Notes: generated by a model from the letters alone, not told the origin. Positions 17,701 to 26,094 are shown, numbered from the stretch's first letter. The stretch: DNA of 64,000 nucleotides from CBDCIS01 sp965217565 (GCA_965217565.1 CBDCIS010000010.1:1-64000), one strand, 5' to 3'. Made by a program: numbers and translations.

Positions 17701-17830
17701 CGGAAGAATCTTGATGCTGCGGTCCATCAATCTCTATGACGAACGGAGCCCCAAAGGGAGGACTGACGAGAAAATCAACCCTTCTTCCTGATGGGCTGTA
17801 ATCGCCAAGTGCTGCGGTCAACGCATCCAA
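14777..17830 (-). CDS. Nuclease-RecQ helicase fusion, 5' end disrupted by IS630
   Basis: 1017 residues from a TTG at 17830. The N-terminal part looks like a DUF559/Vsr-type endonuclease fold: RRVDFLV with Asp19, then FVIEIDGPQH with Glu33 and Asp35. A superfamily 2 RecQ-type helicase follows: PTGGGKS at 289-295, VIDEAHCVSEWGHQF with DEAH at 393-396, LTGTAS at 433-438, STNAFGMGIDKP at 585-596 and QEVGRAGRD at 614-622. A 400-residue C-terminal region has no RQC zinc motif that I recognise. The same frame is coding-like upstream of the TTG (HEQHFVSNWVPQNLGPQAPR) back to the IS630 end at 17966, so the native N-terminus is lost or was part of the upstream zinc-ribbon gene. Probable anti-phage protein. 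Confidence 0.8.
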   Translation of the reverse strand: MDALTAALGDYSPSGRRVDFLVSPPFGAPFVIEIDGPQHQDSSGPDNERDQMLAKVGIEVVRIPTSEIDQGHGANLERVRAVWPRLSEVSDKRMADAVMVPPSIHRLVIALLDAVDSGCLSGRTWVVEVEGEPDVAPSLLWPYVRLFIAMDRLWGPSVMPKEILLKTKQGWARFDTGTSEPPTAWEPREIETQLIIRLQPHLTAFDKLGRPDGNTPEIVVRSAHLPVVVGDDLFEPAMRSDLDGVDPQEIEPALTEVLQAVFSKQSFREGQLDALLEVMGGRDCAVLLPTGGGKSLIYQIAGICKPGRTIVIDPLIALIEDQERGLAEHGIDKVVGFSSFQVAQGMLDALLRQVTSGDALFIFVAPERFQQRRFRDSIKALTQATPINLAVIDEAHCVSEWGHQFRTSYLTLGKVLREVCKDAYDLSPPLLALTGTASRAVLKDVLTQLAISTESERSIVRTASFDRPELAMATRQCSPGDSPAVLTGSLRALPSQFGVPASEFFRPQTDQTFSGLIFCPHVSGQHGIIELQRVTSGVVGFLPAIYSGGSPRERGRAIYGSRDWEHKKREFAESFKGNRIPLMVSTNAFGMGIDKPNIRYVLHYGLPGSIEAYYQEVGRAGRDQEQAVCLLIWNEQDRARSDRLTITDGSLEDVRREQTSIRRADDDSITQQLYFLLDTFKGVDVEVAEVERLVDDSEFLPNLGYRRTIELARGTDAEADKRERALYRLMLLGIVEDYLVESKFVVNLASISSTGIADALSEFVKRTDPGSQRPSVNEFAAQANSMDIREAVSRASRELIAFIYDVIVESRRRSLREMYVAVRDSSPGGDGLRDRVLDYLTRGDISPVLEAIVESTEFDYAVWEQELSKLQGVEDARELRGNSARLLASSPFNPGLLYARAYSEIIHPEGDLQDFTANMEASLNSARDRYGVSESELQEFTSRLLTSLEADSFVGLSLALDVADRLGLASERIAQIEERALRVPGSDSGVRVMALASRMTQLSEDLESAIGSVTHGR

Positions 17831-17967
17831 GGAAGCTTGGGGGACGAACCACCTGGGAGCCTGGGGACCTAGATTCTGTGGGACCCAATTGCTGACGAAG
17901 TGTTGTTCATGGCTAGATTCCAGCCGAATCTCATCGTCGCGCTCAAAGTCTGGGCTAGAGAGACTTA

Positions 17968-19060
17968 TACCATTTCATGTTGACGAGGCCGCATAGTGTG
18001 CCGGAAGACTTCGCGTTGTGTGTTCGATCCAACTCCACGCCGTGAGCGACCGCACCCGACCCGGATCAGATTCAAGCTCACTCAGGTAGGCGTCAACCGC
18101 CTTCATCTTCTCCTCTATGCTCCCGTATATCCTGCCCTCCACCCACCTGCGGACCTCTTGGAAGACCCGCTCAGCGGGATTCAGCTCAGGACTATATGCA
18201 GGCTGCACGATCGTTGCCACTCCAACAGTCCGTACTATCTCACCCCGGTGACCACGCGCTCCATCCCACACCAGGGCCTCGATGTCCGAGTGATGCTTCA
18301 GGCCATCGACTGCCACCGCTATAGCCGCAGACTTCATCGAATCGATCCAACCCCACAACAGCTTGCCCCTCCGAACGTCTACCACCAGGAACAGGTACAT
18401 CCACTTGTAGACCATCTGCACTCGCTGATGCACCTTCACTCCACGACGACCCCACACCCTACGCACCATCCCCCGCAGGCCCACTCGCATCTCATCGGCA
18501 AAGCCAAAGGCCGTCTCAGAACTCACGCCCGCTTCGGCAAGGCAACAACCAAGCCCCCCTTTTTCCACGACTCCTGCGCAGCTACGTCTGCCTTCTCATG
18601 ACGGCCCCTCGGGACCTTCGGGCTGCATCCCAACCTCTCAAGCAGACCATAGACGCTGCCCGACTTGTAGCTCACCCCATACTCGGACTCTATCCAGTCC
18701 CTGATCTCTCCCGCCGTTCTGAACCGTCCCGTCGACACCTCCTCGGTCAACTCCTGCTCTTCATCTGTGCTCAGAAAGCGCGGTTTGCCCATGCCTCCCA
18801 TCTTGTGGGACAACACTCCTTCCACACCTCCCTCTCTATACCAGCCCACCCACGTCTGTACCGTCCGGTAGTGGACTCCCACCGCTCTTGCCGCCTCACC
18901 GAACTGCCATCCCGACCGCACCAGCCACAGTCCATGGAGTCGAGTACGAAGGCTAGTGTCACGTTCTGCCCGGTAGGCCGCCTTCAGCGCCTCCGGTGTA
19001 TCCTCCCCATGCCAATCTATTCGAAGCGGTCGTCCGATCATCTGATACCCTCCAACACTG
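17968..19060 (-). mobile_element. IS630-family element
   Basis: Encodes an IS630-type transposase in two frames and sits between TA dinucleotides at 17966-17967 and 19061-19062, the target expected for this family. Deleting 17968-19060 plus one TA joins the zinc-ribbon region to the RecQ gene in one frame (F-I-H-A-L-A-D-I-S-L-S-S). The inverted repeats are weak (CATTTCATGTTGACGAGG against CATACAGTGTTGGAGGG), so the exact ends carry some doubt. Confidence 0.75.
17975..19041 (-). CDS. IS630-family transposase in two frames
   Basis: The first frame (19041 to 18523) has the N-terminal HTH pair (WQFGEAARAVGVHYRTVQTW and FRTAGEIRDWIESEYGVSYK). The second (18568 to 17975) has the DDE core: Asp in GFADEMRVGLRG, Asp in ALVWDGARGHRG and Glu in PELNPAERVFQEVRRW. 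The frames overlap at A5G6 on the coding strand (plus-strand 18554-18564), a site suited to a -1 slip. Many IS630 members use such slippage, so it may be functional. Confidence 0.8.
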
Positions 19061-19087
19061 TATGTCGGCTAGAGCATGGATGAACTA

Positions 19088-19690
19088 TTAGGACATCGCT
19101 AGATACTTCCAGGTCTTGTTATCATCAAATGGTATTAGACCTCCGACGGACAACTCTTGAAAAACGTCTGGCTCCAACCGCACACTGATATCACCGGGCA
19201 ATGCAGATGGGCGGATCCATCTACCTAACCCCAGCAACTCCAAAAGCTCTCGCTCCGCGTCTGGGTGGATCGGTGGATTGCTTCCCCTCTGTATGAGCTT
19301 CCTGATCGCCCCGGTCACTCTGCGCACCGTCTCGGAAGCGATGAACCTCCCTTGGGTACGCGCGATCCAGCACTGACGGAATTCGCTCGACACACCCATG
19401 AGAGACGGGGAGGAACGTAATCTTCCACCGGCCGTCGTGTATCTACACTGCCATCCAGTCCGATCCAGCGTGGCGTCATTCCATAGCACTTTGACTTGAG
19501 CGGGTGAATCTGGAGCGCCCTCGATTTGGGGTTCTCGTGAATCCGAGCCGACGTCGCGAGTCCCTCTACAGGCTGGATACCTCCGACATCCCCAGAAGGA
19601 GGTCCCATCTCTCCTGTTCATGCGGAGAATCATCGGTCCTTCACACGAAGGACAAAGCGGTGTTGTTATCGAACCGTGTCTTTCGGTCAT
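19088..19690 (-). CDS. Topoisomerase-type zinc-ribbon protein, candidate defence operon component
   Basis: 200 residues. The N-terminus carries a topoisomerase I C4 zinc finger (CPSCEGPMILRMNRRDGTSF, then WGCRRYPACRGT), a DNA-binding module. The remaining 140 residues are unassigned, with a helical region (SETVRRVTGAIRKLIQRG, DAERELLELLGLG). It ends in TAA TAG at 19085-19090, after which the same frame leads, once the IS630 is removed, into the coding-like region before the RecQ TTG. It may therefore once have been the N-terminal part of the nuclease-helicase, or a separate gene directly upstream. ATG at 19690. Confidence 0.65.
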   Translation of the reverse strand: MTERHGSITTPLCPSCEGPMILRMNRRDGTSFWGCRRYPACRGTRDVGSDSREPQIEGAPDSPAQVKVLWNDATLDRTGWQCRYTTAGGRLRSSPSLMGVSSEFRQCWIARTQGRFIASETVRRVTGAIRKLIQRGSNPPIHPDAERELLELLGLGRWIRPSALPGDISVRLEPDVFQELSVGGLIPFDDNKTWKYLAMS

Positions 19691-19709
19691 TCTTGACTCA
19701 GCTGTTTAT

Positions 19710-19895
19710 TCACCTTGATATCGGATCAGTGTCCAAGTCCCTTGTACTCGTATCCTTCACCCACTCGTCTACTTCGGACAACCTGAAGCGCAGCAAACGA
19801 CCTATTCTGTGGGCGGGGAAGCCCTTCGTGTGGACCCAGCGGTATTATGGAGTCCTTGTTCACTCGTAGATGGGCTGCAACATCGGCCACGTCGA
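19710..19895 (-). pseudogene. Excisionase-like HTH protein, frameshifted
   Basis: The translated minus strand reads VADVAAHLRVNKDSI, then after one extra A (in TCCATAATACCG) continues as YRWVHTKGFPAHRIGRLLRF and RLSEVDEWVKD, the usual pattern of helix-turn-helix 17 proteins found beside restriction and other defence genes. A TGA directly precedes the conserved part, so the start is also lost. It lies 19 bp before the zinc-ribbon gene and may once have regulated the operon. Confidence 0.65.
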
Positions 19896-20009
19896 CCCAT
19901 CACCGCCAGCTGGAGCCAATGTCTTTCCGCACCCAGCTGAAGCGAGTAGTCTAATGTTCCCAACCGGGGCCTGACAGAATTCTCTCTGAGACTTGTCAAG
20001 TAGATCCAT
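19860..20009 (-). pseudogene. N-terminal stub of a UvrD/REP-type helicase
   Basis: ATG at 20009 with ribosome site AGGGAGTGACGA. The product MDLLDKSQREFCQAPVGNIR, then LLASAGCGKTL, is the Q-motif and Walker A of a UvrD-like helicase. Right after GKTL the helicase stops and the frame runs into the HTH remnant (stop at 19860). A deletion has joined the helicase start to the HTH gene. Confidence 0.7.
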
Positions 20010-20129
20010 TCGTCACTCCCTATGTCGCATATTCAGGATCCTCATTCCAATATGCTCCCACCAGGATTCCTTTTACATGTTCCGATCGGAATAGGCGAGA
20101 CTTGGGGGCAGCCGGCTCAAACAGTCCTG

Positions 20130-20860
20130 CTACTGGCTTCCGCCTGTGCCGGCCAACCCGCCGAGGACTTCACTCACGCTCCTGTGTGCGGCCAGTTCGC
20201 CTTTCTCCCCATCCACGACTGGAAACGCTGGATTTCCTGGGCCGAAGAATTCAACCGTCCCCGTGGCGTAGTCGTGAGAGGCGCGGTCCGTTGTCACCGT
20301 GTGCGACTTCCCGCCGGGTGTAGTAACCCGCCAGTGCCAGTCCCCCCGCCGCTCCGCCGCATAGCCATCGGGAAGCCACTCCGGGTGGTTCAAGATGTAC
20401 GTCAAATCATTCATGTACAGCAGTGGAGCAGGGTCCTGTTGGTCCGCCGCCGCGGCGGCGAGATCGTCCAAGTCAAACCCTACAGGCGGTGCAAGGTTGC
20501 GCACCGCCTGTTTGACATCCCTTTAGGCTCCGCCATCCATGACGCTTTCGAGATTGGCCGCCAGGATTGGCTGCAAGGTTCCCACGTTCTCCTGAAACTC
20601 CTGGATACGTTCTTCCATCGTGGTGTAAGCGTCATACTCAACCGTGTCCCGGTACAAGAGATGGACTATGCGTATGAACGGCTTTTGCTGCCCAATGCGG
20701 TCGATCTTGCCAATGCGCTGCTCCAAGCGCATGGGGTTCCAGGGAATGTCGTAGTTGATGATGGCCGAGCAGAACTGGAAGTTCAGGGACTCCGCGGCGG
20801 TCTCGGTGCAGAGCAGGATTCCCTCGGCCGCTCCCGAAACTGCTGGACAACAGGTAGTGT
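20130..20860 (-). pseudogene. C-terminal remnant of an SNF2-type helicase
   Basis: The minus strand encodes GILLCTETAAESLNFQFCSA, INYDIPWNPMRLEQRIGK and IDRIGQ, i.e. helicase motifs V and VI of SNF2-family ATPases. The frame continues to MDGGA, a TAA at 20523-20525, then in the same frame RDVKQAVRNLAPPVGFDLDD and a C-terminal domain (HPEWLPDGYAAERRGDWHWR) to 20130. Everything upstream of about 20860 is missing. Similar large helicases occur in DISARM-like and other defence loci. The TAA may be a nonsense mutation. Confidence 0.75.
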
Positions 20861-21003
20861 GTCAATTTGAAGTTGACCCAACGGGCCGTCCGTAGTGCGC
20901 CTGAGTTTCCTTCCCTTGCGAGCACTGGCCTTAGCCACAGTGTACAGAGCCGTCATCGCCGACTCTCAATCCGCCGGCCTAACAACAACCGCGACGTCCA
21001 CTA

Positions 21004-22218
21004 CTAGTATGAGATCAGCCCATCATTGATCCCCAGTATACGAACGAATGGTACCAACTGAGGGTTGGCGAAATGCCACCGATAGTTTTTACGTCTGCCC
21101 GTCTTGACCAATACGGCTCCGTGTTATGGCTCGCAGAAGAGAGACAAGTGTCTTTGATAAGATGACCGAGAAATCCCACGCGGATACAGGATTCTTTGGA
21201 GTGGTTCACGAACATCCGCAGACGCAAACCTCCCACGAGAGTCTTTGTCTGCGAGCGCACAAGCCAGTAGGACTTCCTTAAAAAGATTGTTGGGCTAGGT
21301 CGAATCGGTGGCCCTATGGTACTCCACACGAATACCACCTGCGGTATTCTCGATTGAAGCTGGTATAGCTGCATTGAGATCATCGGATGTCACCTCCCCG
21401 CCTTCTCTTTCGACAGCATGGAGTGCCGCCGATTGTCCAAGAAGGTGAGTGTAGTGGGGATAGCCCTGCGACAGTTGCGCTATTTTGCTATCAAGTCCGG
21501 GCTCAAAGGACATGCCTGCGTTTTGCATTCCCTTCTGGATGATCTCAGCTAACTCTATAGGCTCAAGGGGAGGGACCGGTACAAAGTCGACATTCCGGGA
21601 GATAGACTCATGTGCCGTAATCAATTGTTCGATTGACTGGCCAACGCCCACCAGGACTATTGAACATGGAACATTGTAATCGGAGAACAACTTGATTGTA
21701 TCGGTCATGAGGCGACCTGCCCCGCATTCAGCCTGAATCCGATCGAATTCGTCAATGATGATAGTTGATGGGTTCGGCAATCTTCTCAAGAGTAGCCTGA
21801 CATCATTTGGCACTGAGATAGCATCGTCTGGGTCCCACCGTCCGACTATGGTCTGCTCTCGGCACCGTTCAAACCCCAGTTGTCGCTCTGCCAAGAGAAC
21901 TTCCTGAAATACCTTTCTCCAAATTGAGCCATAGTTGTCGTTCGAGTCGCAGGAAACCATAATGGACCGTCTGCCCCTTGGGTCGTCGTCCTGTGCGGGA
22001 ATTGCCAACACCCTTGCGATTGAAGTCTTGCCGACGCCTCTATCTCCATATAAGAGGACATGATGTGAAGGAGTCATGATGTCACGGATAAGACGCTTTA
22101 GGAGAAGGAGTCTGCCAGACAGAAGGTTAGGCAGGTCGATTGGCCGGGTTGGAGTGAACGACTCGTAAATTCGGACCGTAGACAGGAACTCAGGACTAGT
22201 TGTCAACGCGGGCACCAC
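21004..22218 (-). pseudogene. ORC/CDC6-like AAA ATPase with two in-frame stops
   Basis: From the ATG at 22218 the first 307 codons give an AAA ATPase: GDRGVGKTS (Walker A, 58-66), TIIIDEFDR (Walker B, 153-160), VLVGVGQSIEQL sensor region and SQGYPHYTHLLG. The frame meets TAG at 21295-21297, but the following codons in the same frame remain coding: NNLFKEVLLACALADKD, GRFASADVREPLQRILYPRG, SRSSYQRHLSLFCEP. A TAA comes next, then HGAVLVKTGRRKNYRWHFAN and PQLVPFVRILGINDGLIS, ending at 21004. This is the usual C-terminal winged-helix part, giving a family-typical length near 400. Both stops are one C-to-T change from Gln codons. Confidence 0.75.
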
Positions 22219-22298
22219 TAGGGCATAGGTTGTATATATATTACCATAGGCTCTATATATGCCACAATAGGCTGGTATGAATGGGTTCCGTTTGCTTA

Positions 22299-23224
22299 GA
22301 GCCTATCCGATAACCTTAATTGTCCTTGGTGGATATCAGAGACTTTGGATAAACCTTCTCCATTCTACTTGAGTGGAGGAAAGACATGTCGAAGATCGAT
22401 CATGGAGGCGTAGGCGCTGATTGGCGGATTCCCGATGCTCTGTGGGAGAGGATTGAGCCGTTGCTGCCTGCGGAGGAGACGAGTCCGAAGGGCGGGAGGC
22501 CATGGAAACCTGCTCGAGAGTGTATGGATGGAATCTTCTACGTGCTGCGGACCGGCTGCCAGTGGAAAGCGTTGCCTCGCACGTTCGGTGCTCCGAGCAC
22601 TGTGCATGACCGATTCCAGCGTTGGCGAGCCGCCGGAATCTTTGAGGAGCTATGGAAGCAGGGGTTGTCTGAATACGACCAACTGCATGGAATAGATTGG
22701 CAGTGGCAGGCAATGGATGGAGCCATGACAAAGGCTCCGCTCGGGGGGTGAGGGCACTGGGCCAAACCCTACAGACCGGGGCAAGAAGGGGACCAAACGC
22801 AGTCTGTTGACAGAGGGGAACGGTATTCCCATAGGGGTGTGTGTGGATGGAGCCAACCGCCACGACATGAAGATGGTTGAGCCGACATTCGAATCTATGG
22901 TGGCGGAACGTCCGGTTCCCCGACCTGGACAACCTCAGCATCTGTGTCTGGACAAGGGCTATGACTTTGCTGAGGTTGAGCAGCTGGCGGCACGGTACGG
23001 ATACACAGCCCACATCCGCAGCCGAGGCCAAGAGCGGGAGGAACAACAGACCCTCCCCGGTTACCGCGCCCGCCGTTGGGTGGTCGAGCGCAGCCATAGC
23101 TGGCTGAATCGGTTCAGACGCCTGCTCATCCGTTGGGAGAAGCGTTTGGACAACTATCTTGCTATGCTCCACTTTGCCTGTGCCTGGATAACATATCGCG
23201 CTGCCGGAGTTGTCGGATAGGCTC
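22299..23224 (+). mobile_element. IS5-family element with TTA target duplication
   Basis: 926 bp bounded by 16-bp inverted repeats (GAGCCTATCCGATAAC at 22299; complement of the right end GAGCCTATCCGACAAC) and flanked by TTA at 22296-22298 and 23225-23227. Carries one transposase gene split by a frameshift. It lies upstream of the AAA ATPase pseudogene. Confidence 0.9.
22386..23220 (+). CDS. IS5-family transposase, two frames
   Basis: The first frame starts at the ATG at 22386 (GGAGGAAAGAC upstream): DWRIPDALWERIEPLLPAEE, then RECMDGIFYVLRTGCQWKAL and the first Asp in WQAMDGAMTKAPLGG. It stops at 22749. In the +1 frame the protein continues EGTGPNPTDRGKKGTKRSLL, TEGNGIPIGVCVDGANRHD (second Asp), KGYDFAEVEQLAARYGY and VVERSHSWLNRFRRLLIRWE (catalytic Glu). 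The switch is at a run of six G near 22742; one extra G would explain it. It could be an inactivating insertion or a programmed site. Confidence 0.8.
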
Positions 23225-23327
23225 TTATAGGGGCGCTCACGTGAGCGCCCTCATAGGTAGTTATGCCCAACGTCTCGACCGCTCACACTGGACGGCAGGA
23301 CCTGGCCCATGAGACGCCAGAGGTGGG

Positions 23328-23528
23328 ATGAGCGGGATGAGAAGCGCCAACGAAAGGAACCCATCGACCAATCGCCGGACGACGGCGTACTCCGCAGAGG
23401 AGCGGGAGACGCTGCGGCGCGGGCTGCTCATCATCGCACGGATGATCGCCCGCGCCCATCTTCGGCGTCAGGCGGCCCGGTCCGCGGCTTCGCCCAGGCC
23501 ACCAGCGGAGCACGAGGACGGGGAGTGA
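23328..23528 (+). CDS. Small conserved-looking hypothetical protein
   Basis: 66 codons starting MSGMRSANERNPSTNRR after a good ribosome site (AGAGGTGGG). The core SAEERETLRRGLLIIARMIA then RAHLRRQ is an amphipathic helix, with an acidic tail (PPAEHEDGE). No family known to me. The surrounding 23228-23880 holds no other gene I can support. Confidence 0.4.
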   Translation: MSGMRSANERNPSTNRRTTAYSAEERETLRRGLLIIARMIARAHLRRQAARSAASPRPPAEHEDGE

Positions 23529-23887
23529 GAGGCCGACCGGCCCGGATTCCGGCTCCAACCCTCGATTTCATCACGTCCGCAAGCCCCACCGGCATCTTGT
23601 TCACTTTCATAGCTGCGACTGTCCAGCCGTCGTGGAAGGAGCACCGGAATCAAATTGCTCGCTCCGATTTAGCAGCCTGTCCCTTACACCCCGATTTCAG
23701 CTACGGAACCGCCCGAGCTGCAACTTGCCTCTCCGTGGGATCTCCTGTACATGGGTATGACGCCGCCGCTGCTCCCTCGAATCTCCCGCCCTGTGAGGGG
23801 GGCTGTCGGCGAGCGTTCAGAGCATGGTTGACAGGAGCCCAGCCCATGCCGCACTATCTTGGTAAGACTCGATAACAAGAGGTGAAC

Positions 23888-24145
23888 ATGCCGCGAACGA
23901 CCAAGACCATCACCTTCTCCTTGCCGCCGGAGATGGCGGACCGGGTGGACGAGGTGATGAAGCAGCAGGGACGGTCCAGAAGCGAGTTTCTTCGGGAGGC
24001 GGTGCTCCGCTACATCGAAGAGTGCGAGTGGAGACAGCTGCTCCAGTACGGAGAGGAGAGGGCCAGGGAGAAGGGCATCAGCCCCGAGGATGTGGCCGGT
24101 CTGGTGGAAGAGTACCGGGCCGAGGTCAGTTCCTCCCGTACATGA
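23888..24145 (+). CDS. Ribbon-helix-helix antitoxin
   Basis: About 85 residues from the ATG at 23888 (AAGAGGTG upstream; a GTG two codons earlier is possible). The N-terminus has a CopG-type ribbon-helix-helix: TKTITFSLPPEMADRVDEVM, then RSRSEFLREAVLRYIEECEW. The C-terminal part (ISPEDVAGLVEEYRAEV) would wrap the toxin. The stop overlaps the start of the PIN-domain gene (ATGA), standard for VapBC-like operons. It binds and represses its own promoter in known relatives. Confidence 0.85.
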   Translation: MPRTTKTITFSLPPEMADRVDEVMKQQGRSRSEFLREAVLRYIEECEWRQLLQYGEERAREKGISPEDVAGLVEEYRAEVSSSRT

Positions 24146-24546
24146 GAGTCGTCCTAGATACCAACGTCATAGTCTCCGGTCTGAACTTCCCAGGCAACGA
24201 GCGCCTCGTCCTCGAACTGGCTCTCAGAGGGCGGTTCGAGTTGTGCGTGTCTCCCTTCATTCTGGAGGAGGTTGCCGGGGTGCTTGTGCGCAAGTTCGGT
24301 TGGTCCGAGGAACGCTCGTCCCAGGCTCTCAGGGCGCTGGGGGATGCCGCTACCGTCGTTGAACCACTTAGGCTCCCGGAGATGATCGAGGGCGGCCACG
24401 CGGACAACCGCATCTTGGAATGCGCTGTGGAGGTTTCTGCCGACTACCTGGTGACCGGCGACCGGCGGCATCTGTTGCCCCTTGAGGAGCATCAGGGTGC
24501 AAGAATCGTGAACGCCCCCCACTTCCTATCGGAGTTAGGGGTATAG
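24142..24546 (+). CDS. PIN-domain toxin (VapC-like)
   Basis: 134 residues, ATG overlapping the antitoxin stop. PIN ribonuclease fold: VVLDTNVIVSGLNFPG with catalytic Asp6, acidic residues in PFILEEVAGVLVRKFGW, and the C-terminal HADNRILECAVEVSADYLVT with GDRRHLL. This belongs to the 'putative toxin-antitoxin system toxin, PIN family' type. The substrate is RNA in known members. Translational coupling to the antitoxin is clear. It appears intact. Confidence 0.85.
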   Translation: MRVVLDTNVIVSGLNFPGNERLVLELALRGRFELCVSPFILEEVAGVLVRKFGWSEERSSQALRALGDAATVVEPLRLPEMIEGGHADNRILECAVEVSADYLVTGDRRHLLPLEEHQGARIVNAPHFLSELGV

Positions 24547-25283
24547 TCTGGCTGCCACGAAACACGTCGCCCAGCAAGGAGAGAAATGAAGAACTTTGAC
24601 CAGTGGATCACCCGGCATCAGATAGAGTGGCGCAAAGACAATGTGCAGACCAGGGAGTGTGGACGCTGGCACGGTCGTCAATATCCGTGGATCCTGCCCG
24701 AAGATTCGTGGGAAGAAGGTCTCTGGCCCGACATCCGCACAGGATCGGGCAACTCGCTGCCGGCATACCTTGAGAGTACCGGTGTGCAGAAGCACGGGGG
24801 CGTGCACAACCTCAAGAGCTCGTGGGTTCTATGCGCGAACTTGTACTTTCCATTCCGGAGTGCTGCTGACAGCAAGGCGTTATTCGCCTCGTTTCTCAAA
24901 CGTCGCGTCGCCACGGAGATCGACTCGCTGGAAGAAATCGAGTTGGAGTATGCCGAGGATGGTGAATTACACCCGTCACGCTTGCTGGGAGAAGAAGGAG
25001 GCACCAGGGGCGCCAACCAGACTTCGCCGGACCTCGGCCTGCTGGTGAACGGGGGCCAAGGGCTGGTACTGGTTGAGAACAAGCTCACCGAGAAGAGCTT
25101 CTACGAATGTTCTGCGTGGAGACACAAGGGTAGTTCCAGGCGGTCCGGCAACCCCGATCCCGACCGCTGCAATCGCCCTGCGGAGGTTGTGAAAGACCAT
25201 GCCGACCAATGCCATCAGGCAGCTTGGGGACGGAGATACTGGGAGCATTTGGCACCCGTTGTCGATGAAGAAGCCTTGGCTAG

Positions 25284-26094
25284 GGTCTGTTCACACTAAT
25301 AGCCAAATTATGTTACAATCCGAGAATGGAAATCACCGAAGTTCAGTACCAACGAATTGCGCCGATCCTTCCCGTTCAGCGTGGCAACGTCAGCCTGTCG
25401 AACCTGCAAGTACTCAACGCTATCCTCTATGTCGCCGAGCAAGGCTGCAAATGGCGGGGATTGCCGCCTCGATTTGGCAACTGGCACACCGTCTACACCC
25501 GGATGAACCGGTGGTCCAAGAACGGTGTGCTCGACCGGGTTTTCGAGTATCTTCAACGAGAGCACATAGTGCGTATCAAGATAGAAGCGGTTTCCATGGA
25601 CAGTACCATAGTCAAGGTCCATCCCGATGGAACCGGTGCGTTAAAAAAACGGACCCCAGTCCATCGGCAAGTCCCGTGGCGGCTGGACCACCAAGATTCA
25701 TATGGTTGCCGCGGATGCTAGAACAGCCGTGACGTTCTCCCTTTCTCCCGGACAGGCCCACGATGCGCTGGAGGGGCGAAAGCTGCTAAAGCGCCTCGGA
25801 ACACAGGACCAGAACCCGTTCCTGTTAATGGACCGGGCATACGAGGGGAATGAGACCCGCCAACTGGCGTTGGCCCTGGGGTTCACCCCGATAGTTCCGC
25901 CCCTGAGCACGAGGGTTGACCCTTGGCAGTACGACCGGGAGATGTACAAGCGTCGGAACGAAATCGAGCGGTTGTTTCGACGGTTGAAGGGCTTTCGGCG
26001 CATCTTCTCTCGCTTTGAGAAGCTGGACGCTCTCTTCCTTGGGTTCATCCTGTTTGCGCTCATCTTCGATGCGTTGCGTTAGTGTGAACAGGCC
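25284..26094 (+). mobile_element. IS5-family element with CTAG target duplication
   Basis: 811 bp with inverted repeats GGTCTGTTCACACTAA and, from the right end, GGCCTGTTCACACTAA. Flanked by CTAG at 25280-25283 and 26095-26098. Same organisation as the element at 5420 but a distinct sequence. Confidence 0.9.
25326..26082 (+). CDS. IS5-family transposase, expressed by -1 frameshift
   Basis: The first frame begins MEITEVQYQRIAPILPVQRG and includes the first Asp in VSMDSTIVKVHPDG. At seven A residues (25643-25649) a -1 slip joins GALKK to NGPQSIGKSRGGWTTKIHMV. The second frame then gives the second Asp in FLLMDRAYEGNETR and the Glu region MYKRRNEIERLFRRLKGFR, ending at 26082. The same slippery A7 is used in the element at 5420, supporting programmed frameshifting. 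Confidence 0.85.

Noticed and set aside
20130..22218. True reassignment of TAA/TAG to Gln in this organism
   Set aside because: Many intact chromosomal genes in the window end in TAA or TAG at family-typical positions, so reassignment is very unlikely.
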